From NCBI GenBank assembly GCA_044371675.1, contig JBILTF010000017.1, positions 1 through 31,565 on the forward strand: a stretch of 31,565 nucleotides of DNA, given 5' to 3'. The notes beneath the pieces were generated by a model that did not search any database, was not told where the DNA came from, and saw only the letters and a program-made list of their open reading frames with translations. The DNA is from CAIZGX01 sp044371675. Lineage in GTDB: Bacteria; Bacteroidota; Bacteroidia; Flavobacteriales_D; Sanyastnellaceae. Positions 9,108-15,899 of this stretch are shown here, in pieces. Both the position numbers and the translations under genes were made by a program. Position 1 is the stretch's first letter. The number at the start of each line of letters is the position of its first letter.

Positions 9108-9311
9108 TTATTTTTTTAATTCTTTACTACTTTTCAATAATTCTGCTATTTCCACTTGAAGGTAATCTGCTATATAGTATAGTTTAGGTAATGGTGGTTG
9201 AACTGAATTACTGCACCATAACGAAACCGTTGATCTGTTAACCCCTAAGAGATTCGCTAGATCCTGCTGCCGCAGGTTTTTCAATTGAAGTTGTTCTTTT
9301 ATCCTGTTCAT
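9108..9311 (-). CDS. XRE-type helix-turn-helix regulator of the hsd operon
   Basis: A 67-residue protein that is almost entirely one Cro/CI-type helix-turn-helix: LRQQDLANLLGVNRSTVSLW at about residues 14-33, then a third helix and the LYYIADYLQVEIAELL tail seen in XRE regulators. It is first in the operon, 1 bp ahead of hsdM, so it is well placed to tune methylase and nuclease expression, as controller proteins do in many restriction systems. I use the ATG at 9311 rather than the GTG one codon upstream. The operator is not evident in the 70 bp upstream. Confidence 0.85.
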   Translation of the reverse strand: MNRIKEQLQLKNLRQQDLANLLGVNRSTVSLWCSNSVQPPLPKLYYIADYLQVEIAELLKSSKELKK

Positions 9312-9383
9312 CACCTAAAACTATAGAGGACGAAAATAGGATTTTAAATTGGTATTGTTTGATTAGATTAAACATTTGAGTTG

Positions 9384-10190
9384 TTAAAGAGTAACTTTGA
9401 GCTCCTTAACTAACTCATTAGCTAAGTAAAAACTTGTAAATGGTTCACTATTATCAATGCAATAATTTCTTATTAATTGATAAAAATTAAATAACTGGTA
9501 TAAAGTCATTTTTTGAACTATTTCATTCAGTTGAAGTTTATCACTTCTTAAAATGGAAATAAGTTGGGTATAAGTTGAAATAAATAATGTGTCTTCTAAA
9601 ATCAGTAATTCCTCTTCCCTTAATCTTTCGTTATTAATATTCTTATACCAAAATTGAACTGTTTCTTCAATGTTATTTGGCGTTTCGTTCATTGCTAAAG
9701 TTGAATTAGTTGAATCTATATTATTAATATCTTCATTACTTAAATCTTCATTATTTAAAGATATATTAGTGTCCTTTTTGTCTGAGTTGGTATTTGGCTC
9801 TTGACTTTTCATTTGCGGTTCACCATCCCCTGAAAATAAGGTGTGGTTTTCGAGGATTTCCTTCAAGGCTCGTTTATTTGATTTATGATTGGGTTCATTT
9901 ACAATTACATAGTGATATGAAATGCGTCCTTTACTCTGTTTTAGGCTGTAAATAAATCCATTACAAACTAACTCTTCCCAATATTCATTGAATTTTCTCT
10001 CCCCGAAGCCAGAGCGATTCTCAATTTCCGTTTTGTGGATTATAAAGGTATCTGTGTTAGACAACACTATTACCAACAAGCCTAATGCTCCAGCAGATAA
10101 TTTACCGTGTGTAGCTTCGTTACTTACGACAGTATAACTGCTAGTTGACCGCAGATAAGTTGTCTTATTTGTTAATTTATTCTTTTTCAT
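9384..10190 (-). CDS. Winged-helix protein resembling DnaD-like replication initiators
   Basis: About 268 residues from the ATG at 10190 (a GTG 4 codons upstream is possible). The first 95 residues follow the pattern of winged-helix domains of phage and plasmid replication proteins: a YTVVSNEATHGKLSAGALGL start, a helix pair, GERKFNEYWEELVCNGFI as recognition helix, and a wing ending YHYVIVNEP. The middle (about 115-170) is a serine/asparagine-rich, low-complexity linker. The last 90 residues are helical. Such proteins load helicase or start replication in mobile elements, so this may be the element's replication or maintenance gene. The domain call is moderate and the function is inferred. 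It lies 62 bp after the MerR-like gene. Confidence 0.6.
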   Translation of the reverse strand: MKKNKLTNKTTYLRSTSSYTVVSNEATHGKLSAGALGLLVIVLSNTDTFIIHKTEIENRSGFGERKFNEYWEELVCNGFIYSLKQSKGRISYHYVIVNEPNHKSNKRALKEILENHTLFSGDGEPQMKSQEPNTNSDKKDTNISLNNEDLSNEDINNIDSTNSTLAMNETPNNIEETVQFWYKNINNERLREEELLILEDTLFISTYTQLISILRSDKLQLNEIVQKMTLYQLFNFYQLIRNYCIDNSEPFTSFYLANELVKELKVTL

Positions 10191-10200
10191 ATTTAATTGC

Positions 10201-10218
10201 ACGGCTCCGCCAAGCCGT
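10201..10218 (-). other. Stem-loop in the leader of the winged-helix gene
   Basis: ACGGCT (10201-10206) pairs perfectly with AGCCGT (10213-10218) around a six-base loop, 10 bases before the chosen ATG on the minus strand. It could affect translation of the winged-helix gene or be a protein-binding dyad. No T run follows, so it is not a normal terminator. Confidence 0.3.
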
Positions 10219-10252
10219 TATTTTACAGCGCTTTTTGATTAGCTATATTCCG

Positions 10253-11164
10253 TTATTTGTTTGTTTTCTCCAGATACCTGAGATGAAGTTCTATTTCACG
10301 CCTGAAGGCCTCTGTGAGCTCTTCAATAGTCTCAGATACAATTTTATTATTTCTAAAGTCTTGGTAGTTTGAACCAATGTTTTGGATTGCAATACCCAAT
10401 AAGTTGTCGTTACCATCCAAGTAAAGCAAATCAAATTCTCGTTTTAAACTGTTCAGTGGCCTTTGACTATAGAATTTTTGAATCGACTTAATTGAATTGT
10501 CATTGATCCTGTCTTTCCAATTTTGATTTGATTCAGAATTATTTGGGCTTATGAAGGCTGGGTGCTTAGACTTTTGCCTTAATTTATCTATCAATTTACT
10601 TAATTCATACCCAAAACTTGATTTTTTGATCGAATTACTATTTATATCCATTTTGGCTTCCTTGTTCAAGATGACCTCACAGACAATATTACTCAAATCG
10701 AAATAGCCATTCTTTTGTTTGTCAGTAACTAATATTTGAAAAACAGAAGACTCAGCGTCAAAGAAAAAGCCAACCCATAAGTTTCTTACACCAATGAGAA
10801 TACATGCTAAGGCAAGAAAATCGTTTAAAATAGAAGAACCCGCTCTACTGACCTTGTTTAACTCTTGAACTAACTTTGGTACTGCCGATGCATTATTATT
10901 CGAATCCTTGATGTGTTGAGCGATTTTGTAACTAAGGATATTCGTGAAAGAAAACCTTCTTTTACCGCTACCAATGCGATGAAATGTTAACAATCCTTGT
11001 GACTCATAGTAGTTTAACATCCTTGAACTCAAATCAATATCGAATAGATAGGCATGGTCATTCAGAAGCGTATATAACTGTGCTACTTCTTTATCGGACT
11101 TTAAGAATCCATGTAGATCTTGTAGGTCATTTCCTTCTAAAACAAGTTTATTACTTTCTTTCAT
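10253..11164 (-). CDS. MerR-like helix-turn-helix protein of unknown function
   Basis: About 303 residues from the ATG at 11164 (an in-frame TTG at 11179 is less likely). Near residues 45-85 it has a MerR-type pattern: LSSRMLNYYESQGLLTFHR, then GSGKRRFSFTNILSYKIAQH, as in the DNA-binding domain whose tyrosine and arginine read the operator. The remaining 215 residues match nothing I recognise. They hold a hydrophobic patch (LALACILIGVRNLWVGFFF) and a charged C-terminal helix. There are no metal-binding cysteine motifs. It sits first in the leftward series next to the right end of the island and has TGTA-type dyads upstream, suggesting self-regulation. It may be an element maintenance regulator. 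Confidence 0.6.
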   Translation of the reverse strand: MKESNKLVLEGNDLQDLHGFLKSDKEVAQLYTLLNDHAYLFDIDLSSRMLNYYESQGLLTFHRIGSGKRRFSFTNILSYKIAQHIKDSNNNASAVPKLVQELNKVSRAGSSILNDFLALACILIGVRNLWVGFFFDAESSVFQILVTDKQKNGYFDLSNIVCEVILNKEAKMDINSNSIKKSSFGYELSKLIDKLRQKSKHPAFISPNNSESNQNWKDRINDNSIKSIQKFYSQRPLNSLKREFDLLYLDGNDNLLGIAIQNIGSNYQDFRNNKIVSETIEELTEAFRREIELHLRYLEKTNK

Positions 11165-11217
11165 TGTACAAACATACAACGATAAAAGTTACCACACAAG
11201 CAATTGTATGTTTTTTT

Positions 11218-11232
11218 CTTACATATTGTAAG
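11218..11232. promoter_or_regulatory. Candidate operator upstream of the MerR-like gene
   Basis: CTTACA (11218-11223) and TGTAAG (11227-11232) form a perfect 6-bp dyad with a three-base centre. A second palindrome, TTGTACAA, lies at 11164-11171. Shared TGTA half-sites just before a helix-turn-helix gene suggest an operator, but the region is AT-rich and chance is possible. Confidence 0.35.
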
Positions 11233-11246
11233 TTATAATCCGATAA

Positions 11247-11291
11247 GCCTTGTATTTACTGGTGTTAAACAGGTATCATCAATTGCTCTAA
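11247..11291 (+). pseudogene. 3' relic of a second ribbon-helix-helix gene
   Basis: Codons 11247-11291 read A-L-Y-L-L-V-L-N-R-Y-H-Q-L-L-stop, exactly the C-terminus of the gene at 73-225. Upstream the match decays (V-I-I-R-stop against E-I-L-R-E) and is then lost, so no start remains. The three base differences inside this stretch (two in one leucine codon, CTT versus TTG, and CTA versus CTG) are all synonymous. Confidence 0.65.
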
Positions 11292-11363
11292 TTAACGAAT
11301 TAGGGGGGCGCCCTCTTTATTAGCAGCTAGGTACCCCCTTCCTGCCCCTGCCAAAACAAGGGG
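11262..11363 (-). repeat. Right inverted repeat of the island
   Basis: Exact reverse complement of 1-102. Identity stops outward at 11363/11364 as far as the window allows a comparison. The inner edge contains a relic of the ribbon-helix-helix gene 3' end. Confidence 0.9.
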
Positions 11364-11616
11364 TTCCCACACATAAAAAAGTTAACGTTTAAAAATTTTT
11401 TTAAAATTTTTCTTCTGGGAAAATTGGGATTTATCAAAGTCTCAAAAAATATTTTCTGTAAAAAAGTTGGGTGATTTTGGGGTCGGGTGTCATTACATAT
11501 CATTTTTAATTAAGAATACAATACGAGCACTAGGTTAGATAATATAGTGCCCTGAAAACTTGCACAGTAACTGTTTTTTTGGTTATATTGTATTATAATA
11601 AATCACCATAATTTAT
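11364..11616. other. AT-rich non-coding stretch before the recombinase
   Basis: This 253-bp stretch between the right inverted repeat and the serine recombinase holds no gene. It has runs of A and T around 11390-11420 and a small dyad ACAGT-A-ACTGT at 11564-11574 followed by seven T. These could include the recombinase promoter or its crossover and binding sites. I cannot assign either with confidence. Confidence 0.4.
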
Positions 11617-12246
11617 ATGAGCACCGAAGGGTTAATTATTAAATACAATCGCACTAGTACCATGGCACAGCATGGCGAGAGGTTCAAGACGGATAGAGGC
11701 TCCTATGACCACACATTCTTTGATCAGGGTGTAAGTGGAACCAAACCATTTAAAGAGCGAACACAGGCTTCCAAAATCGTTGAGATGATCAACAACAACA
11801 TGATCAAGGAACTGCACGTTGAGGAACTTCGTGATGTTGGGAGAAACATGGTTGACACCATCAACACACTTGATTGGTTGGATAAGAATAACGTCAACGT
11901 TGTAATCAAAAGCATGGGGAACCTCAGCTCAAGGGTTGGGGAGAAACGAAACGAGATCTGGTCAATGATCACGGCCACCATGTCGAGCCTCTACCAGATG
12001 GAACTGGAGAACCTCAAGACAAGAACCAAGATGGGACGAGAGGCCTACCTAATGAAAGGTGGGGTTATCGGACGTCCAAGACACACCAAGGAAACCGAGA
12101 AGGCCTTCCTAGAAAAGCCAAAGACCAAGGAGATCCTATCGCTGTTATCCAAGGGGAAGTCACTTCGTGACATTGCGGGCAGAGCAAACTGCTCCATCAA
12201 CTTGGTGGTAAAGGCCAAAAGGATGGTTGAAAAGTCCCCGATCTAG
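11617..12246 (+). CDS. Small serine recombinase (resolvase/invertase family)
   Basis: A 209-residue site-specific recombinase. The catalytic domain starts at KYNRTSTMAQ with nucleophile Ser14, continues through DQGVSGTKPFKERT and ELHVEELRDVGRNMVDTINT (the usual L-x-R-x-x-R position reads EELRDVGR), and ends in the long helix MSSLYQMELENLKTRTKMGR. A short C-terminal helix-turn-helix follows GRPR (GKSLRDIAGRANCSINLVVK). The size fits resolvases and invertases, not large integrases. Codon use is richer in C- and G-ending codons (AAC, AAG, CTC, GAG) than its neighbours, a sign of transfer. It lies 254 bp outside the right inverted repeat and just before a tRNA. Its ends carry a hairpin (12236-12252) spanning the stop codon. 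Confidence 0.88.
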   Translation: MSTEGLIIKYNRTSTMAQHGERFKTDRGSYDHTFFDQGVSGTKPFKERTQASKIVEMINNNMIKELHVEELRDVGRNMVDTINTLDWLDKNNVNVVIKSMGNLSSRVGEKRNEIWSMITATMSSLYQMELENLKTRTKMGREAYLMKGGVIGRPRHTKETEKAFLEKPKTKEILSLLSKGKSLRDIAGRANCSINLVVKAKRMVEKSPI

Positions 12247-12340
12247 TCGGGGGATCTGTTCATATATTTGTACAAATCCACAACCAGTTCGTACCCCTGT
12301 ATGATTTGGTTAGATAAGTGGTCAGGCGCTGCTACCAAGG

Positions 12341-12367
12341 ATCCTGACGAATGTCGGGATTTTTTTT
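12341..12367 (+). terminator. Rho-independent terminator after the recombinase
   Basis: ATCCTGAC (12341-12348) pairs with GTCGGGAT (12353-12360) across GAAT, with one T-G pair, followed by seven T. It ends directly at the first base of the tRNA, so it also insulates the tRNA from the recombinase. Confidence 0.75.
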
Positions 12368-12439
12368 GGTCCTGTAGTATAACGGATATTACATGGGTTT
12401 CCGAAGCCCAGAATTCGCGTTCGATCCGCGACGGGATCA
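12368..12439 (+). tRNA. tRNA-Arg (anticodon CCG)
   Basis: A full cloverleaf can be drawn: acceptor GGTCCTG (12368-12374) with CGGGATC (12432-12438) and discriminator A. The D arm is GTA/TAC. The anticodon stem TGGGT/GCCCA holds the loop TTCCGAA, anticodon CCG at 12401-12403. The T arm TCGCG/CGCGA holds loop TTCGATC. CCA is not fully encoded. It reads CGG arginine codons. Such tRNA genes are common integration points, and the recombinase ends 121 bp upstream, but no copy of the tRNA 3' end was seen elsewhere in the window. Confidence 0.93.
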
Positions 12440-12440
12440 C

Positions 12441-12448
12441 TACTTTTG
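12441..12448 (+). promoter_or_regulatory. Candidate Bacteroidota -7 element for the lipoprotein operon
   Basis: TACTTTTG matches TAnnTTTG. No perfect TTG is found about 19 bp upstream (TTC at 12420-12422, inside the tRNA T arm). Transcription would start near 12455, which favours the downstream ATG at 12471 for the lipoprotein. Confidence 0.4.
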
Positions 12449-12470
12449 AATGAATCTATTTGAAAAGCAC

Positions 12471-12983
12471 ATGTTAAAGAATCGAATTGTTCTCGCCTTG
12501 GCTGTTATCTCTGCACTCGCTTTCAGCGCATGTTCTTCTGCTCCGAAAACTCCGGAAGAGTTCGGTGAAGCCGTTTTCGAGGCCATTAAAAATCACAGTG
12601 AAAAAGATCTAAAGGCTCTCTATCTTACTGAAGACGAATTCAGCGACATCATAGACCGTAGCAATTTATCGGAAGAAGGTAAGAATCAAGAACGCGGCAG
12701 AGCCATTGGCTTAGATAAGTCTATGGAGAAATTAGCGATTGAAACTTTTGAAGGTCTGGATAGACTTTCGAACAGCTATAGCATCGAATGGACGAAAGCG
12801 AATTTCAAAAAGGTAGATGTTTATCGGGCAGAGCACATGGGCATTCAAGGTGCGCATTTCATGGATGTGTATTTCGAATACAACGGCTTCGAATATGTTT
12901 TACACGTATACGATTGTTGGGAAACCGAAAACGGATGGAAAACTTTCAAGGAAGTTTCTTTGTCGGCTGTAGCGAATAACTAA
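12471..12983 (+). CDS. Small lipoprotein of unknown function
   Basis: From the ATG at 12471 (an ATG at 12450 is also in frame) the protein is about 170 residues. It opens with a lipoprotein signal: MLKNRIVLALAVISA, then LAFSAC, whose cysteine would be lipidated, followed by SSAPK. The mature part is acidic and helical (EEFGEAVFEAIKNHSEKDLK), then beta-rich with several aromatics (MDVYFEYNGFEYVLHVYDCW). That layout resembles small DUF4878- or NTF2-like lipoproteins, but I do not recognise the exact family. It is 1 bp ahead of the TauE/SafE gene, so the two are probably one transcript. It should sit in the outer membrane or periplasm. Confidence 0.75.
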   Translation: MLKNRIVLALAVISALAFSACSSAPKTPEEFGEAVFEAIKNHSEKDLKALYLTEDEFSDIIDRSNLSEEGKNQERGRAIGLDKSMEKLAIETFEGLDRLSNSYSIEWTKANFKKVDVYRAEHMGIQGAHFMDVYFEYNGFEYVLHVYDCWETENGWKTFKEVSLSAVANN

Positions 12984-12984
12984 G

Positions 12985-13737
12985 ATGTCTTTTCCACTTC
13001 TGCCTCTGCTCTTTTTTGTGATTTCGCTGATCTATTCTTCTGCAGGATTCGGAGGAGGTAGCATGTATTTAGCTATTCTATCGGGAGCAATATTTACGTT
13101 AGCTCTTCCACAAGGAGAGATAAAAACGTTGGCTTTGCTTTGCAACGCTGCCGTAGCGACCTACAGCAGCATTCAATTTGTAAGAAATAAATTTATTGAT
13201 TGGAAGTCGAACTTGCTTCTACTTTCGCTTAGTGTTCCTTTAGTTCTTTTAGCTACTTTAATAAAGTTGGAAGAAAAAGTTTTTTTGCTTTTCCTATCGA
13301 TTGGGCTGCTGCTTTCCGCATTTTTTATGGTTATGCCATTGCTTATTAAGATCAACCGATCATTTCCATTCAACAAGAAATTGCTTTGGCCTTTTTCAGC
13401 AATAATTGGCTTTATATCTGGATTAACAGGAATTGGCGGTGGTGTTTACCTTTCGCCATTTCTTTATTTTTCGAAATGGGGAGAGGAACGCAAAATTGCA
13501 GCGACTACTTCCCTATTTATCGCTGTTAATTCATGGGTTGCACTTGTTCCGATGCTATTCCAATCGAATAATTTGATTCTTGAAAGTTCAACCTACTATC
13601 TCATTATTGCAGTATTGGCAGGTGCTTTAATTGGAAATTTAAGTGCGCTTAAATTCCTTCCGAAGAATGGTATTCGATTAATTACGATTGGAATCTTGCT
13701 TTATGCCGGGATTCGTTTGTTACTTCGCAGTCTATGA
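12985..13737 (+). CDS. TauE/SafE family membrane transporter
   Basis: A 250-residue inner-membrane protein with about eight hydrophobic segments in two related halves. Each half carries the family's glycine motif: SSAGFGGGSMYLAIL near residues 18-32 and SGLTGIGGGVYLSPFL near 145-160. TauE/SafE proteins export sulfite, sulfoacetate or related small anions; the substrate here is not shown by the sequence. Its stop overlaps the moaD start (ATGA), so it is translated together with the molybdopterin synthase genes. A link through sulfur metabolism or a molybdenum-dependent sulfite enzyme is possible but unproven. Confidence 0.88.
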   Translation: MSFPLLPLLFFVISLIYSSAGFGGGSMYLAILSGAIFTLALPQGEIKTLALLCNAAVATYSSIQFVRNKFIDWKSNLLLLSLSVPLVLLATLIKLEEKVFLLFLSIGLLLSAFFMVMPLLIKINRSFPFNKKLLWPFSAIIGFISGLTGIGGGVYLSPFLYFSKWGEERKIAATTSLFIAVNSWVALVPMLFQSNNLILESSTYYLIIAVLAGALIGNLSALKFLPKNGIRLITIGILLYAGIRLLLRSL

Positions 13738-13973
13738 TGAAGGAAATTCATTTGTTCGGAATATTGAAAGAGCAATACGGCGATACGGTTCGTGTTGAAG
13801 TTTCTGCATTTCCAAGCACTGTAGAAGAGGTCGTGAATGCTTTTCGGAAGAATCATTCCGAGGTTAATGACATTCCATTTCTTATTGCCGTGAATCATTT
13901 TATGGCTGGTCAGAATGATAATGTTAATGAGAGTGATCACATGGCACTATTACCCCCAGTTAGCGGCGGATGA
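13734..13973 (+). CDS. moaD: Molybdopterin synthase small subunit (MoaD)
   Basis: A 79-residue ubiquitin-fold sulfur carrier ending PPVSGG, with the C-terminal Gly-Gly that is adenylated and thiocarboxylated. The protein donates sulfur to precursor Z (cyclic pyranopterin monophosphate) inside molybdopterin synthase. ALLPPVSGG is the typical MoaD tail. It overlaps the transporter upstream by 4 bp and moaE downstream by 4 bp, so dosage of the two synthase subunits is coupled. A second ATG at 13737 could also start it. ThiS is the alternative, but the partner gene settles it as MoaD. Confidence 0.92.
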   Translation: MMKEIHLFGILKEQYGDTVRVEVSAFPSTVEEVVNAFRKNHSEVNDIPFLIAVNHFMAGQNDNVNESDHMALLPPVSGG

Positions 13974-14386
13974 ACACACATTTTCAACTCATAGAGCATA
14001 ACAGTGAATTTCCTGATTTAGAACATTTTCGTTCTTCAACTTCAGGTGCTGAAGTTGTTTTCAATGGAATTGTCCGCACACCCAACAAAGGATTAGAAGT
14101 TCTCTATTTGGAATTCGAAGCCTATGAAGCTTTATTTCACAATGAAATGAAACGTATTGCGGAATCATTAGAATCTCAATTTCAAATCAGCGCGATTGTC
14201 CTTTATCACCGCATTGGACGTGTTCTTCCAGGAGAATTAGCCGTTGTAGCTGCGGTATATTCCGCTCACCGAAAGGATGCCTTTCAGGCGTGTGAAATGC
14301 TAATGAATGAACTCAAGGCTACTGTTCCCATTTGGAAAAAAGAATTCAATTCTGATGGTTCTTTTTGGGTGAGTCAAACGCCATAA
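13970..14386 (+). CDS. moaE: Molybdopterin synthase catalytic subunit (MoaE)
   Basis: A 138-residue catalytic subunit that converts precursor Z to molybdopterin with the MoaD thiocarboxylate. Family marks are all present: FNGIVR near residue 32, LEFEAYEAL, LYHRIGRVLPGELAV, SAHRKDAF, and LKATVPIWKKE with the active-site lysines near the C-terminus. It begins in the ATGA overlap with moaD. It ends 1 bp from the convergent protease gene, with no clear terminator between. Other moa or mog genes are absent from the window. Confidence 0.94.
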   Translation: MNTHFQLIEHNSEFPDLEHFRSSTSGAEVVFNGIVRTPNKGLEVLYLEFEAYEALFHNEMKRIAESLESQFQISAIVLYHRIGRVLPGELAVVAAVYSAHRKDAFQACEMLMNELKATVPIWKKEFNSDGSFWVSQTP

Positions 14387-14387
14387 T

Positions 14388-15899
14388 TCAATATTGTTGG
14401 GCTAGCTGAACGGCGCTTAGAGCGTTCAATTTCCCATAACCATGTTCACTATCTGGAAGAATTGGAAACTGCGCTGTGTATCTAAGAATCCATAAAACCT
14501 GAAATTTAGAAAGCGTAGGTTTCACAGACCAAACGATTGCTGCAATGGCCGCTGCTGATGCCGTTGCTGCGCTTGATCCTCCAATGTATTGAGGCCAATC
14601 GTTGTATTGATTTATCCCAACAGCTTTACGATTGACGTCCCAACTTCGCTCCATGACAATGGTAAAATCTACTTGAGGACCGTCGTGACACGTTTGACAA
14701 GTATTGTCCTGATCATTCACTCCGGTAACGGCTTGACACTCGGAAAAAGCCGCTGGATATATGACCCCAAGTCCCGAAGTCATATAGGTCGAAGTGCCTG
14801 CGGCTGAGAACAGCAGCTTGCCCATTGCACTCGCATAGCTCACAGCATCTAACAGAACGCTGCTGTAGAAGGGTGTTCCCATAGACATGCTGATAATCTT
14901 TACCGCAGATTTATTTGCTAAATAGACATAAGCATTTTTAACGGCTAGTCGCTCCGAAGAAGTATTTAAGTAAACATCGTTAGCCGCTCGAACGGTGAAC
15001 AGACTCGCTTTATGAGCTCCACCAATGGCGTTGCCATAATTCGACCATGGAGCTGCAATGAGTCCAGACATTGCATTTCCATGATTGCAGGACGTATAGG
15101 GCGAAGAGCCAAGCGTATTGGACGTTTCATGCGTTCTTCCCACATTCGAATAACCTGAATTAAACTGCTGAAAGAGCAAGTACTGATTGGAAGACACGCC
15201 AGCGTCGATGACCCCTACCCCTATTCCCATACCTTGACGAATGCCCCAAGCCTGCGGAACGTTGTGGTAGTGCCAATGCCACGAAATTTTAGCACTTGTT
15301 CCGGTCGTTGTGTAATCGCTGGCTTGAACCACGTCATAGTTCGGTGTGCATCCGCTTTCTGTCCTGTTTACTGCTTCATCTACAAAATCGTTCAGCGGTT
15401 CTATGTATCGGATGTGTTCTGATCCCATGAGCCAAGCCACCAGAGCAGGGCTCTTTGAATGAAATGAGATAATGGGCAGGTGAAGATCTACTTCCAGCAC
15501 GAAATCCTCAATACGCGCTTCCCTGCCCATCTCAACCGTTAAAGTGTCCTCCAAACTCTGAAGTAAGTCCTCTCTCAGGTTCTCCCATTCTCTGCGTTTA
15601 GTCAAGTCTGGAAATGGCAAGCTGTCGGTTTCTCCACGAAGTTTTAATCCAACGGCGAATTCGCCTTGCGACAACTCGATGGCTGCAAATAAATCGTCGT
15701 TTGAAAGGTCTGACCATTTCCACGCTGTGCCTTCGCTTAGCCAGCGAGTAATTTTCTGTTCAACATTCTGTTGAACTTCTATATTATTCGACTCGAGTTT
15801 CGGAATTGATGATCGCGTCACAGAATTCGAAATTGATTCAGCTTGTTCCTTTCCGCAAGAGAAAAGAATCAAGAAAAGGGGCAGATGTTTGAATTTCAT
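14388..15899 (-). CDS. Secreted subtilisin-like (S8) protease lipoprotein
   Basis: About 503 residues from the ATG at 15899 (a TTG two codons upstream is unlikely). The signal ends at LILFSC, a lipobox, so it should be a surface or periplasmic lipoprotein. A pro-like region (20-200) precedes the S8 domain: Asp near 232 in GVIDAGVSS, His near 273 in CNHGNAMSGL, Ser near 443 in GGSSAATAS. The oxyanion-hole motif, normally AAGN, reads AAGT (near 369). A CQTCH motif sits near 401-405. It runs tail to tail with moaE. The triad is complete, so activity is plausible, perhaps reduced. Confidence 0.85.
   Translation of the reverse strand: MKFKHLPLFLILFSCGKEQAESISNSVTRSSIPKLESNNIEVQQNVEQKITRWLSEGTAWKWSDLSNDDLFAAIELSQGEFAVGLKLRGETDSLPFPDLTKRREWENLREDLLQSLEDTLTVEMGREARIEDFVLEVDLHLPIISFHSKSPALVAWLMGSEHIRYIEPLNDFVDEAVNRTESGCTPNYDVVQASDYTTTGTSAKISWHWHYHNVPQAWGIRQGMGIGVGVIDAGVSSNQYLLFQQFNSGYSNVGRTHETSNTLGSSPYTSCNHGNAMSGLIAAPWSNYGNAIGGAHKASLFTVRAANDVYLNTSSERLAVKNAYVYLANKSAVKIISMSMGTPFYSSVLLDAVSYASAMGKLLFSAAGTSTYMTSGLGVIYPAAFSECQAVTGVNDQDNTCQTCHDGPQVDFTIVMERSWDVNRKAVGINQYNDWPQYIGGSSAATASAAAIAAIVWSVKPTLSKFQVLWILRYTAQFPILPDSEHGYGKLNALSAVQLAQQY

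Larger units (their letters stand above)
1..11363. mobile_element. Restriction-modification island bounded by long inverted repeats
   Basis: About 11.3 kb lies between two perfect inverted repeats of at least 102 bp. It carries a ribbon-helix-helix gene, an unknown gene, a six-gene type I restriction-modification operon, and two genes that look like plasmid or phage maintenance functions. A serine recombinase sits 254 bp outside the right repeat and a tRNA-Arg lies beyond that. Accessory cargo, long inverted ends, a recombinase and a tRNA together suggest a transferred or invertible element. The left boundary cannot be set because the window starts inside or exactly at the repeat. No target-site duplication can be seen. 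Whether the recombinase belongs to the element is inference. Confidence 0.55.

Noticed and set aside
12236..12252. Hairpin spanning the recombinase stop codon as terminator
   Set aside because: CCCCGA/TCGGGG forms a stem but has no T run; the clear terminator is at 12341-12367.
12368..12439. Attachment site duplication of the tRNA 3' end
   Set aside because: No second copy of the tRNA 3' sequence was found in the window, so integration into this tRNA cannot be claimed.
14388..15899. Heme c protein call from the CQTCH motif
   Set aside because: There is one CXXCH motif inside a subtilisin domain and no cytochrome fold; a cysteine-based role other than heme is more likely.
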